Notes under the pieces: generated by a model | What the model saw: the letters and a program-made list of their open reading frames with translations, nothing else | Database searches by the model: none | What the model was told of the DNA's origin: nothing | Made by a program: the position numbers and the translations under genes | NCBI GenBank assembly: GCA_035079385.1 | Contig: JAVHKY010000023.1 | Location: forward strand, 558,001-622,000 | DNA length: 64,000 nucleotides | From: Aspidiotus rigidus | Taxonomy: Eukaryota > Arthropoda > Insecta > Hemiptera > Diaspididae | Direction of reading: 5' to 3' | Shown here: positions 10,557 to 22,188 of the stretch, piece by piece | How the letters are laid out: each line of letters opens with the position of its first letter | How positions within the stretch are numbered: the first letter of the stretch is position 1

Positions 10557-11373
10557 AATTTTTATTTATTTCAAAGTATTTAAAGTGCCGCCCAACTGTC
10601 TTGAAGACCAATTATAGGACAAAGTATACCGAGTCTTTATTATGTATTTTGATAGTCCAAACCCAATCTAACAAAGTCCCCCTCCAAACATAAGTGAACA
10701 GTCGAAAAAATTCAAAGTCTCACCTCTTGCCGGATAGCGGCCACCGTTTTCTCTAAAAGCCTCCCATAAAACGAATTCTTTGTAAATATAGTTATACGAC
10801 TTCCTCGAATCCCTTCGACTCTTTCGAAATCACATTCCCTCGAACGTATAAATTGAAGGTCAACATCTGTCTAATTTTTTAAAATCGACTTCTCGAAGAG
10901 GGTCAGACAGCCTTCCAGCATTTTTTCGAATACATTTATTTGAATAGTTCCCGCCTCTTTCCAGCCTCAAAATTCCTCTTACATGTACATATTGAAAGTC
11001 AAAATCCCTCCAATTTCGGTGATATCAGCTGTATTTTTTTCAAACCCTCCTTTCTCCCTCCTTCCCATGTGTACAACCAAGTTTCTAAAAAAGATCGGAT
11101 TTCCCGTGCATTTACCCGAACAGATCCCGCCAAAATTTTTCGGGACCATGAAACAGGTTCTTACTGAAAATGCCTTTTCAAAAGGGATTCGTAAGTGAAA
11201 AGCTCAACAGAGTAACTAGAGACCATACAGTATTATTAGGCCTATTAGGGGAGAAGAACTAAAGATGGTTTCGCAGGAGAAGAGGTACTTAGGAGCTTCG
11301 ATAAATTTGTATCGGAATCCTTATCTATATCTTCGGTCGAAGTAACAATACCAGATAATACATTTTTACGTAC
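10557..11373. other. Intronic stretch left of exon B
   Basis: Apart from a weak H1-type end near 10690-10790 (TCTCTAAAAGCCTCCCATAAAACG) I see nothing recognisable. The plus-strand readings at 10940-11198 show no domain. Confidence 0.5.
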
Positions 11374-11484
11374 CAGAAAGTCTGTGAAAAGATCGAACGA
11401 TGGGATCGCTGTTGACTTCGCAAACGTAAATTCCAGAATCCGAGGCTTTCGTACTCTTAATATTGAGAACCCACACATCACCGC
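11374..11484 (-). CDS. Exon B: C-terminal half of the Ig domain
   Basis: This 111-nt exon has acceptor CTTGTTTCAG|GC and donor TTTCTG|GTACGT, phase 1 at both ends. Joined to exon A it reads HDDGGDVWVLNIKSTKASDS, then GIYVCEVNSDPIVRSFHRLS. The DSGIYVC segment is the classic F-strand motif that contains the second disulphide cysteine of an Ig domain. The reading continues in phase into exon C. The exon sits between 10.5 kb of intron upstream and 8.7 kb downstream, both filled with mobile elements. Confidence is high because splice sites, phase and domain continuity agree. Confidence 0.9.
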
Positions 11485-12959
11485 CTGAAACAAGAGCGAA
11501 CTCGCGATCGGTATTACAGATCAAAGATAAATTCGTTAATAAATAATGGAAATCATTCTCGGGAGATACGTTCTCGATCCTTTTCGTTATATCCACATAA
11601 AAAATGTTCTTTCAATTCCCCATTTACATATATATTATAAACGAAATTTGAACCAGGCTCTCGTCGGCAGTAGTTCGCGAATAAGTATACACTAACATTA
11701 AATATTACTCGTCGCGTGAAAATACGAGACAATGTAAATGCGAAATCATACATACACACTAAGCATGTGAGTATATGGTTACTATAACATGTGATATACT
11801 TCGAAGTCTGTTTTTCTTTCATTTTCGCTCACCCTCCGAGACTTTTTCCTTTCCTTCTAACTTCGTATAGACTTGATTGAGAATGCGAAAAGAATCTAAA
11901 AATTATTCCGTACTACTCTCGTAAATGCTGGATGTGACATAATTTAAAGTCGGTATAATACTCTCGATGGTGCGGTGGATCGTCTGGGTGTTATAAATGA
12001 AACTACCTATTTTTGCTCTCTCCTCCCATCATTATTTGAAAAAAAAAGAAAAGAAAGTATTTTTCTCGAGTATGTGTATGCATGCAGATGATCGACCATG
12101 TAATACGACTACAATATTGCGCAAAATGTGGGTAAAAAAAGAGGAAAAAATGGGAAAAGGTAAGCAATATTAACAAAACACTTTAACGCCTACAGTATTG
12201 TACCGGTACACGTACGATACCGAGTATGCATACGTAAATATGAGATATAATGTACGAGTGAATATTTTATGGACCATTTTGGCGACTATATTTCAGGTAT
12301 ACATATTGTACGTATACCACAGGGAATACAGAGAAAAGTAAGTACCAATAATCGTGTAGGATTCCTTCCTTTGCTAGAATATATATGCTGAGAAGCGTTC
12401 TCGCTGTTTGAGTTCTAATGACTAAGTTAATTAAGAGTGTTGTTAATCCGTTTCATAGGTAAACCTATTGAAGTTTTAGATGTCACCTTGACGACGACAT
12501 TGAAATCGCACTCGGATGTTGTCTTCGTGAATCATTTCGATCTTTGACACCTCACCTCTGGAATACGAATAATCTCTTCACATTCCATTCTTACAAAAAT
12601 TTGAAGAATGAAAAGGCTAATAGATCCCATCTTTGGGACTTATGAACTCAAAATCAAGCCAATAATTATGCCTCAAATGCGCTGAAATATGACACAGTTT
12701 TCCTGCATGTTTAGTTTTTCACCTTCAAGTTCTACACTATTCGTGTTGCGTGGTTGCTCCACTTTCTTCTTCATGAAGTTCATCACCATGATGTCACACC
12801 AATTGATAACAGTGTAAAAATGCAGTATTGCAGCTTTCAGCAGACATCGATTCCCATAAGCATAGCATTGGTAACATTTAATCATACATTAGTATTTCAA
12901 AATGAGACCAGCCTCGTTCCGATAATAGCACACCAGATATGGTTAACGAGGTTTTTAGG
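11485..12959. other. Intronic stretch right of exon B
   Basis: This sequence appears unique. It is part of the 10.5-kb intron between exons A and B. No repeat or gene is supported. Confidence 0.5.
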
Positions 12960-14266
12960 TTTCTAAAACCAAGGCCAAACTAAGAGGCACACATGTGAAG
13001 ATTTGGTTCAATAACCAATGCTTGAGACGAGGCATTATTCACAAGTATGCGACTATCAGGCTAACAGGAAACAGCGCAGCTGTGAAACGCACCACCAAGA
13101 TGCAAGCCGAAACATTGAGAGTGAAGAACGAAATTGGTGAACTCTACAAGAAAATCACCAGACTGAATGGTTTACTGTATGATCAATATTTCCACCTGTC
13201 AAGGTTACTCCACCCGCTAGAATTTAATAAAATGATGTTCAAAAAAGGAGGAGAGGGGAAGAAAGGAGAGGATTACGTGGAAAAACGAGTGGAAGCCCAA
13301 ACAAAGCAGATCAAGAAGAAGCTTGACGAACTGACCCGGAAGAAAGAAGAAAGGAAGGAAGAGTTAGCGAGAGTTGAGCACAATTTTGCTCCCAGGACTG
13401 AGAACCTATCAAGCGTCACCTTCACAGAAGAAGAAAGAAGACTGCTGGACAAAGGCATCAAGTACGTGCAGCCCGAGAGGCTGAACCAGTGTAAGCTTGA
13501 AAGTATGGCCGTTAGCTGCGAACAGGTAATCCGAACCATGGAACACGACGTGAGACCAGCAGCCTGGACCAAAATTGGGAAAGGCTGTTGGACATCAAAG
13601 AGAATATGTGCCGAACCTATGACAGAACGCAAGTAATGCAGAGGAAAGTCACAAATCTACAAAAGAAGATCCGACAGAACAACCTGATTTTGAAAAAGGC
13701 GAACAAGGGCAGCACGGTAGTGGTAATGGAGAAGGAGGACTACATCCAAAAAGTGGAGTCGTACATCGCAGTGAATGGATACCAAGAGCTGACAGAGGAC
13801 CTCAAGATGACCTGAAAGCGGTGTAGAAACGGAACAATGTACCCGGTAATGGGAGGACGCTTGAGAACAACCCGGTTGCACCAAAACTCAAGGGGCTTGT
13901 AAAACTCCACAAAGCGAACCGTCCGATGAGACTCCTGGTCAACAGCATTCAATCACCACGCTACAAGATAGCGGAGATTGTAGCCACATTCCTAAAAGAA
14001 AACTACCAGTTTGCACCCAGACGAAGTATCAGAAACAACGGAGAGCTGATTGAGCAACTGGACAAGTTGGAAATCAAGAGTAACGACAAGCTGATATCCT
14101 TTGATGTGGCAAATATGATTGGTACCATACCAAAGGAGGAACTTCTCGCTTTGCTCAAAAACAACAGATACCATGGGAACCCTTGATGGGCCGAAATACG
14201 CCGACATAGTGGAAGAGATCTTGAGCCAGAACTACTGCCGCTTTAATAACAGGTTCTACAGTCGGG

Positions 14267-15139
14267 ATGAGATCATCGCTGTCACCAATACTAGCGGAGA
14301 TATTCATGAATGATATGGAAAACAAGATATTGAAGGGCAGCAAGTTCAGAAACTCGATCAAACACCGGGCCAGATATGTAGATGATATCCTAATTGTGTG
14401 GTCAGGCACTGATAGACAGGTGGATCTATTCCTTTCAGAAATGAACGCAATGAATGAGAGTATCAAATTCACCGTGGAAAAAGGCAATCAGATCATCGAC
14501 TATGTGGACCTCACACTCACAATGGAGAACAATAGGATAAAATACAAAATCTACAGGAAGCCGACGCATACCGACATCATCATCCCAAATGACTCCTACC
14601 ACCACCCCAGGCACAAGTTGGCGGCAATCCAGAACTACTGCTATTGGGCAATTTCTGTCCTCAAGAACAACAAAGAGAATAGGAAAGAGATCGAGATAGT
14701 AAAGCAGATTGCAGAAGCCAATGACTACTGTAGAGGCGTGGTGGATGGAGTCTTTGGGAAAATGGTAACAAAAAAAGGAACCCATGATGGCATAGTGAGA
14801 AAGTACTCCAGATCGGCACCATATATAGGAAAATACACAAACAAGGTGATAAAGGCGTTCAATGGCTACAATGTAAATGTGGGTATCCAGAATAACAAAC
14901 CCATGGTGAAGAGAATCAGCAATGACCAGACGGAACAAAAGGACAAGGAAAGCTTGAACGACGTATACAAGCTCGGTTGTGAACAGTGCGAGGGTATTTA
15001 CATTGGTGAGACTGGGAGAAAGTTTGATATCAGGAAAAAGGAGCACAAATGTCGAGGGAGAAGGAAGTTGGCAAGTCACTGTTTGGGAAACACGGTAATG
15101 AAGCAAACCACGATGGAGAGGGAATATTTGAAGTCATAA
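14267..15139 (+). pseudogene. PLE-B reverse transcriptase palm/thumb and GIY-YIG
   Basis: This is the longest open part of copy 1, 290 residues. The ATG is an internal codon created by a frameshift next to motif B (SSLSPILAEIFMND). RYVDDILIVWSG at about residues 37-48 holds the catalytic YVDD. YVDLTLTMENNRIKYKIYRK is the conserved strand after it. From about residue 226 the GIY-YIG nuclease begins (DVYKLGCEQCEGIYIGETGR). The nuclease is disrupted near KEHKCRGRRK: copy 2 keeps KKDHKMSREVEDGKSLFGKH, so a base has been lost here. It would have primed cDNA synthesis at a nicked target in the living element; this copy is inactive. Confidence 0.85.
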
Positions 15140-15199
15140 ATGTAGAGAATTGCACAAAGAGAAGAACACTGTGGGAACAACCAAGATTGCAAAAGCCAA

Positions 15200-15564
15200 C
15201 AGGGATGTCAAGCTAAAGCCAGCCAAACATAAGCCAAAAGCTTAAGCCAATATTGTGACCGTTTTGCGGAAACTAAAATTCGGCTAATGAAATGCACCCT
15301 GTTTGGCTGTCAGCCCAAAGTCAGCCATTCATCAGCCCAAAGTCAGACAATCATCGAAAAATTGGATATCGGCTTTGGAACAATATAAACAGGCTCCGGA
15401 ACGGTATAAAGCGACTCCGGAACAATAAATGAATAAGCTATTAGCCAATGGTAAGTCAGCCAATGAAATCAAGAACCATTGGCTTTCAGCTGAAGCCAAT
15501 GCAAGGAAAGAGCTGAAAGCCATAAGCTAAGTTTAAGTCAATGATGATTGCCTGGATATCCCTG
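15200..15564. mobile_element. hAT-type MITE inserted in PLE-B copy 1
   Basis: The 365-bp insert begins CAGGGATGTCAAGC and ends GCCTGGATATCCCTG, giving a terminal inverted repeat of about 10-13 bp. It is flanked by an 8-bp direct repeat AAAGCCAA (15192-15199 and 15565-15572). The second PLE-B copy at about 17280-17300 lacks it and reads straight through (GCAGAAGCCAAGAGAG). An 8-bp duplication with CAGGG ends is the hAT superfamily signature. The interior is rich in AGCCAA and TTGGCT and has no coding capacity. Confidence 0.85.
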
Positions 15565-15572
15565 AAAGCCAA

Positions 15573-16432
15573 GAGAGAGAAAGCCTACCTCTTGAACAAT
15601 GTAATCACCTTTGACAGCGAAAAATTATCCAGCCTGGTGATTGGACAAGAGAAGAGGAACAGAACCAACCAATTAGATGTCAGGAATCTAGATAGCCAAT
15701 AGATATGCAGCATTTTGGACGATAGATTGAACCATCTCTAACCAGTATGTTTTAGCCAATAAGAACACAATGTCATAATATGTTACTAAGAAGTGAACCA
15801 ACCACAACACAGCATTATTATAGCCAATAAGATGACAGTGTTATACTATAAAAACTCATAGTTAAGGCCTTGTACTCCAGTTGCAACACAACTGATGATG
15901 GCATAATACCCAAAAGTACTTTTGTAAAAGCAACTAATAAAGTAGATTTGTACAATTGGAAAAGCCTTTTTCAGAATATTTCAAGTCCTAAAAGTAGGTC
16001 AAGGTCACTAATGACGTCATTGGTTGTAACAAAATTGGCGACAATACACCTATTGGGCCTAATAATGAAGGCTTGTGGCAAAAGTAGCAAGGTTGGTATT
16101 ATAGCAAAGTATACCAATTATCGGAACTCATAATGAGTGAGTGAGGTGTAAGTAGAGCACTAATATTGAAAAACGGTTTTTTCAATTGTACAAATCTACT
16201 TTATCAGTTGCTTTTACAAGAGTATTTTCGGGTGATATCCCATCATCAGTTGTGTCGCAACTGGAGAACAAGGCCTTAAACATGAGTTTTTATAATATAA
16301 CACTGTGATCTTATTGGCTATAACAATGCTGTGTTGTGATTGGTTCACTTCTTAGAAACTTGTTCTAACAATAATATGATATTGTGTTCTTATTGGCTGA
16401 AACATACTGCTTCGTGATTGGTTCAATAGGGC
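15573..16432. repeat. PLE-B 3' UTR facing an inverted 3' UTR copy
   Basis: Positions about 15700-15965 (plus) and 16170-16432 (minus) are inverted copies of the same 3' UTR. Both carry a TTGTACTCCAGTTGC-like stretch, ACAACTGATGATGG and AGTAGATTTGTACAATTG. The minus piece ends exactly where copy 2 begins (16433). The arrangement is therefore copy 1, inverted tail, copy 2. Confidence 0.8.
16210..16265 (-). ncRNA. Hammerhead-like motif in inverted PLE-B 3' UTR
   Basis: Read on the minus strand: GTTGCGACACAACTGATGAT, GGG-loop-CCC, GAAA, a short stem, then GCAAC that can pair back to GTTGC. CTGATGA, a GGG/CCC stem II and GAAA are in the order of a hammerhead core. The plus copies at 15880-15932 and 17601-17653 have AAAA in place of GAAA, so the motif has decayed there. 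Folding has not been computed. Confidence 0.4.
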
Positions 16433-17850
16433 AGCAAATTCGGAAACTCGATCAAACACAGGGTTAGATATGTAGATGATATCCTAATTGTGTGGTCAGG
16501 CACTGATAGACAGGTGGATCTATTCCTTTCAGAAATGAACGCAATGAATGAGAGCATCAAATTCACCGTGGAAAAAGGCAATCAGATCATCGACTATGCG
16601 GACCTCACACTCACAATGGAGAACAATAGGATAAAATACAAAATCTACAGGAAGCCGACGCATATCAACATCATCATCCCAAATGACTCCTACCACCACC
16701 CCAGGCACAAGTTAGTGGCAATCCAGAACTACTGCTATTGGACAATTTCTGTCCTCAAGAACAACAAAGAGAATAGGAAAGAGATCGACATAGTAAATCA
16801 GATTGCAGAAGCCAATGGCTACCGTAGAGGCGTGGTGGATGGAGTCTTTGGGAAAATGGAAACAAAGAAAGGTACCCATGATGACATAGTGAGAAAGTAC
16901 TCCGGATCGGTACCATATATAGGAAAATACACAAACAAGGTGATAAAGGCGTTCAATGGCTACAATGTAAATGTGGGTATCCAGAATGACCAACCCATGG
17001 TGAAGAGAATCAGCAATGACCAGACGGAACAAAAGGACAAGGAAAGCTTGAGCAAAGTGTACAAGCTCAGTTGTGAACAGTGCAAGGGTATCTACATTTG
17101 TGAGACTGGCAGAAAGTTTGAGATCAGGAAAAAGGACCATAAAATGTCCAGGGAGGTAGAAGATGGCAAGTCACTGTTTGGGAAACACTGTAACAAAGAA
17201 TACCACAATGGGGAGAGAATATTTGAAGTCATACATGTAGAGAATTGCACAAAGAGAAGAAAACTCTGAGAACAACCATGATTGCAGAAGCCAAGAGAGA
17301 GGAAGCATGCCTCTTGAACAATGTAATCACATTTGACAACAAAAAATTATTTGGCCTGGTGATTGGACGAGAGAAGAAGAACAAAGCCAACCAATCAGAT
17401 AGCAGTAATCCAGATAGCCAATGGAAACGCAGCATTTAGGACAATAGATGAACCAATCTCTAAGCAGTATGTTCTAGCCAATAAGAAGACAATGTCATAA
17501 TATGCTTCTAAGAAGTGAACCAATCACAACACAGCATTGTTATAGCCAATAAGATAACAGTATTATACTACAAAAACTCATAGTTAAAGCCTTGTACTCC
17601 AGTTGCAACACAACTGATGATGGGATAATACCCAAAAGTACTTTTGTAAAAGCAACCAATAAAGTAGATTTGTACAATTGGAAACCCCTTTTGGCTTTTT
17701 CAAAATATTTCAAGTCCTAAAAGTAGGTCAAGGTCACTAATGGCGTCGTTGATGGTAACAAATTTGGTGACAATACACATATTGGGCCTAATAATGAAGG
17801 CCTGTGGCAAAAATAGCAAGTTGGTATTATAGCCAGGTATACAAATGTAG
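16433..17850 (+). mobile_element. Penelope-like element family B, copy 2 (5'-truncated)
   Basis: This copy starts abruptly inside the palm, upstream of YVDD (GGGCAGCAAATTCGGAAACT), and runs through the GIY-YIG domain and 3' UTR. It keeps the same tail as copy 1 (AAGTAGGTCAAGGTCACTAA). It lacks the hAT MITE, which makes it a useful unoccupied reference. The border on the right is approximate. Confidence 0.8.
16490..17269 (+). pseudogene. PLE-B thumb and GIY-YIG remnant
   Basis: The 259-residue open frame is over 90% similar by eye to the copy 1 product. It starts just after YVDD, includes YADLTLTMENNRIKYKIYRK and ends in a nuclease that begins VYKLSCEQCKGIYICETGRK. The second glycine of the YIG motif is replaced by cysteine (YIC), which should impair the nuclease. 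Unlike copy 1, the reading frame continues through KKDHKMSREVEDGKSLFGKH to a histidine/cysteine-rich end. No start codon or polymerase core is present, so it cannot make a working enzyme. Confidence 0.8.
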
Positions 17851-17959
17851 GAAGGTGAACTTTTTACAAGTGCCTAAAGGAGGTTAGGGTCACTGATGAT
17901 GTCATCAAGCATGACCCAAAAACCAAGATGATTTTTTATGAAGAACATTTATAATAGAA

Positions 17960-18915
17960 AGTATGAATGTTATATTCCAGTGTTCACAGTTTGCGCAAAG
18001 TATAAATAATGTTAAATTCCAGAGTTTACAGTTTGCGCAAGATATGAATGTTAAATTCCAGAGTTCACCGTTTGCGCAAAGTACGAATGTTGTATTCTAG
18101 AGCTTACAGTTTGCGCAAAGTATGAATGTTAAATTCCAGAGTTCACCGTTTGCGCAATGTATGAATATTATGTTCTTGTGTTCAAAGCTTACGCAGAGTA
18201 TGAATGTTGTATTCTAGTATTTACAGTTTGCGCAAGATATGAATGTTAAATTCCAGAGTTCACCGTTTGCGCAAATTACGAATGTTGTATTCTAGAGCTT
18301 ACAGTTTGCGCAAAGTTTTAATGTTAAATTCCAGAGTTCACCGTTTGCGCAATGTATGAATATTATGTTCTTGTGTTCAAAGCTTACGCAGAGTATGAAT
18401 GTTGTATTCTAGTATTTACAGTTTGCGCAAGATATGAATGTTAAATTCCAGAGTTCACCGTTTGCGCAAAGTACAAATGTTGTATTCTAGAGCTTACAGT
18501 TTGCGCAAAGTATGAATGTTAAATTCCAGAATTCACCGTTTGCGCAAAGTATGAATATTATGTTCTTGTGTTCAAAGTTTACGCAGAGTATGAATGTTGT
18601 ATTCTAGTATTTACAGTTTGAGCAAAGTATTAAGGTTATATTCTAGAGTTCACAGTTTGCGCAAAGTATGAATGTTAAATTCCAGAGTTCACCATTTGAG
18701 CAAAGTATGAATGTTTGTTCTTGTGTTCACAGTTTACACAAAGTATGAATGTTGTATTCTATAGTGCAGTCTTTACAGTTTGTGCAAAGTATTAATGTTA
18801 TATTCTAGAGTTTACAGTTTGCGCAATGTCATAATGTTGTTTTCTAGAGTTCACAATTTTTGCAAAGTATGAATGGTAAAGTCCAGAGTTCACAGTTTTT
18901 GCAAAGTATGAATGG
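17960..18915. repeat. 39-bp satellite with TTTGCGCAAA and a 195-bp higher-order unit
   Basis: Tandem monomers of 39 bp each contain the palindrome TTTGCGCAAA or a near variant, then a GTATGAATGTTAAATTCC-like half. A distinctive monomer (ATGAATATTATGTTCTTGTG) recurs at 18161, 18356 and 18551, exactly 195 bp apart, that is five monomers. Divergence grows toward both ends. It lies in the intron between exons A and B, directly after PLE-B copy 2. Confidence 0.9.
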
Positions 18916-19625
18916 TAAATTTGGCTAGGTACATACACTTTGCGCAAATGCAGAGAAAAAACTTGCGGAAAGTAAGAAGCATTTTGCGCACACGCGTAAG
19001 AAACAGTTTACACTAAAAGTTTGCGCAAACAAAGTCAACAACAGCGGGCAAGGTGAATCAGGATGATGTAATAATTTTGTAAGATAATCTTAGTACTCCA
19101 AAGATGACTAAAAAGAATACTTGTATGTACACACTAGGTGTATAGAGTTGGTGAATCTAGGTCAATTCTGGTTTAGACAAATTCAAACCAATAGAATTAT
19201 CAGTGAAAGAGCATCTACAGTGATAAAGTTGACTTCCTCATACAGACTTACACTCGCTTCACCAGAAATGAAATTGACCTGCTAAAATACTTACGCACTA
19301 TTGGTTACAGATGCCACACAAATTGTCGCCTAATATAATTTTTGGTCTGTTATTTGTTTATATGCAATGCATAGCCATACTCTTTTAATCACGCATAATA
19401 CTTTTTGGTCTGTAAATTGACTACAGCCATACATTTTTAATCACGCCTGTGATTGCAGACAGTCCTAAGCCTGTTCAAAGTGAGAAAGGAAATGTGTGGC
19501 TAGTGTGTGCGCAAACTATGTCTCTTTTCTTGCGCAAAGCCGAAAATGTACACATTTTCGGTCCCATTTGCGCAAAGTGAATTTACTGTAAATTCTCGAG
19601 TTCACAGTTTGCGCAAAGTATGCTT
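18916..19625. repeat. Degraded flank of the TTTGCGCAAA satellite
   Basis: Isolated TTGCGCAAA motifs persist (about 18950, 19020, 19510-19610) within otherwise unique sequence. They suggest the array was once longer or that a motif-bearing element seeded it. Confidence 0.5.
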
Positions 19626-21969
19626 TAGTGTTACTCAATTTTAAAAATACAAAACAAGTGTTCTGGTGATACTGCTTAGAATTAACGTTTGGATGTTGGC
19701 AGGGTTTTGTGACATTACAAGAAAAGCGAACTTACTGTCCTTCTGTATAGAAGATGGAAACTAGAAATTTCTCTGCGTTACTCAAGGCCGTAGATAGCAT
19801 CATAAAGGTCAGACATGGATGTTTTTTGAGAATGTAACTTTTTCCCTCTCCCATTGCTTGAAATTAGTTTGAACATAAGAAGTCTTAGCCTAAAATGTTC
19901 CTCTGGGCCTTGTTTACATTTAGTCCAAGACTTCATTGTTATTACCCACCTTATATTAGGTTTGATAGGTTACAAATTGGTGAAGGAATTAATGCGGAGT
20001 TCAATATTTCTTCAAGAGAGAATTTGAATTCCTTTTTCAAAATTCTTCCCCCGATTTGCCTAAAACGCAACATAAACAATTAAACGTATTTTTGAGACCA
20101 AAATTGGAATAGCGATGACCTTCAGTCTTTCTCAATGATTTGAGAGGAAAATAATCATTCTAAGAGAAAAAAGAATATAATTGATGGAATGTGGCACAAA
20201 GTATTATCAAGGCCATTTTCTGTCTGATCTAAAGGAAGTTTTACAGCATGACTGTATTTTGGAATAAAGTTGAAAAAACAGCGGCATATACGTAGCACAA
20301 GTGATTTAAACTATTTTTGGACCAAAAATCAAAATTGAGGCTCATGTGCTCTTCAACTACGACGAGAGGGGAAAAGGGGAGGTACTTTTCCCACGGATTC
20401 GAGTTTTTTATCAAGAATTCAGGAAGGAGCAAGTAATACAGACAACAATTTCATCGCGGGCTATCACAGATTGCAAATTTTTCAGCCTCAAATTAGCTTC
20501 GTGCAACCTGGTTCTCCTACCCCTGACAATTGGAGGGCAAGGGTACCAGAAACAAACAAAAAAGAACCACAAAACATTCCATTCATTTCTGCCGCAAATC
20601 CATCTAACGTCACATTGGGTCCAGCATGTCCACCCCCCTCCCTTTCCTCAAAGATTCAGTGATAGCACAATCAAGCACAAAAGTAATATTGTAGCCTACT
20701 TAGAGGCCAAAAATAAGATGAGGGAGGGCCCGCATGTCTACAGAACCCCTTCCTCACGGTTTTAAGAGGAGAAGGAGGTGTTAGATTTGACGTACTTTCA
20801 TCTAGATTACAATCAGGAAAGGGAGGGTAGGAACATGGACCTAAATCAATTTTCCCGACACCTGAAGGTCAGTGGAGCGATTTTGCAATGAAAGGTCAGG
20901 AAAATCGAGTGCTGCAAAACATTTCCAGCATGAATTCATCCAAACAAGAACATATTTTATCACAGCTTACATCTCCAACTGGATAGCAACGGCTTGGACC
21001 ATACAAGGGCAATTTAAGTATCTCATTTGTCATGAAGAATATGCTTGTTGAAAAAGTGTTCATTTGGTGAGAACTCATCCAAGTAATAGGGGAGAAACGC
21101 GCATTTTTCTTATCAATGTCTTGAACGATGAAAAAATAACGGCTGGCTTCTCCTCCATCCTTTCTTTCGCCAAAGAATCTGCATTGCACGATTTTAATTT
21201 CACAGGCATTCTCAAATAATAGAACGAAGTATCAATTTTTCTTCTTTCAACGAGATTGAAGACCGCAACCCTCGTACGCTGGTCGATTTCTAACAAAATT
21301 GAAATTTGTTGAATATTTATTTAATAGTCAATTCGGCCGCGGCCATAATCTCGCACACAGGATTCTGGGTTTAAATGATGTTGAAAAAAATCATTCTACC
21401 CTTTATAAAATGCCTACGCGTTGGTCCAAAAGTGTGCGTGCGTGCGGGCGATGCTTTGAAAGTATGTTTTGAGAGTACTCATAAAAACCAAAAGGACAAT
21501 AAGATATTCCGCTTTCATCACGCTAATTCGCCGCGGTTTTCATTTTATGCTGAATAGCCATACCTAAGTTTCGTTATAGATTTCTCAGTCTGATGTACAG
21601 AAAGCAAAATGAACTTTACTATTGTTGTAACGTCAATCATATTCTATACCAAAAAGAGACGACAAACGTATAAGCTTTAAAAACGATTTACGAAAATCTT
21701 CAGCTTTTATTTGAAAAAAAGAAACGGTCGATACTTCTTATTTTTCTCCCGCGCAGTCTTCAATTATAAAATATCTATGATAGCATTTTCATTCGCGAGA
21801 ATGAAAAGAAAAGAATATTAGCTTGCGCGGAATAAAAGACTGGAGATTTAAAAACACTTTTGGGGAAGAGTAACTGAAGCAAATCTAAGAGGCATGTCTT
21901 TCAGGTTCCTTTTACTCATATCGATGGTTTTGGATGTATTAAAAATAGTGAGAATCGATATTTTATTAC
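19626..21969. other. Intronic stretch left of exon A
   Basis: About 2.3 kb without a recognisable gene or repeat. The plus-strand reading at 20346-20765 has no domain. A C- and T-rich patch lies near 20625-20645. Confidence 0.5.
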
Positions 21970-22188
21970 CGTCATCGTGTAGGATTCGGAATCGGCGATC
22001 AGCAGTTATACGTTGGTCGTTGGCTGTCAATACACGATTGCCATGGCGATCGGCGTCCGCCACCTTCCACATGACTGTGTTGTCGGCGGCCCCACGAATG
22101 ACACACGTGAGGAGAGCATCGTCCCCTTCATAGACGTGTACCGCACCCCGAAGGCCTAAATCATCCGCGCTCGGAGAATCCGCAGCGT
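21970..22188 (-). CDS. Exon A: N-terminal part of the Ig domain
   Basis: This 219-nt internal exon has acceptor TCTTTGTTACAG|AC and donor GATGACG|GTAATA, phase 1 at both ends. It encodes about 73 residues. An acidic start, DAADSPSADDLGLRGAVHVY, leads into EGDDALLTCVIRGAADN, where the first Ig disulphide cysteine lies. TVMWKV then gives the core tryptophan, and FRILHDDG is completed by exon B. The preceding exon, presumably with the signal peptide, must end in phase 1; I could not find it to the right, so it may lie beyond the window. The domain order Ig, DB, DB is that of an ecdysozoan extracellular protein, possibly neuronal, but function is not established. Confidence 0.9.

Larger units (their letters stand above)
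12960..16155 (+). mobile_element. Penelope-like element family B, copy 1 (decayed)
   Basis: This copy is near full length. Plus-strand pieces follow the PLE order. A lysine-rich N-terminal region (12995-13636) is followed by a DKG-like segment KKANKGSTVVVMEKEDY (13588-13815). Then come the finger and motif A, LISFDVANMIGTIPKEE (13926-14186), then motif B SSLSPILAEIFMND and the catalytic RYVDDILIVWSG (14267-15139), then thumb and GIY-YIG (YKLGCEQCEGIYIGETGRKF). Frameshifts separate the pieces and motif A is damaged. The 3' UTR (15573-16155) has AATAAA-containing sequence and a hammerhead-like motif. A hAT-type MITE interrupts the 3' part. The element lies inside the Ig-DB gene intron, in the opposite direction to the gene. 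Confidence 0.85.
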
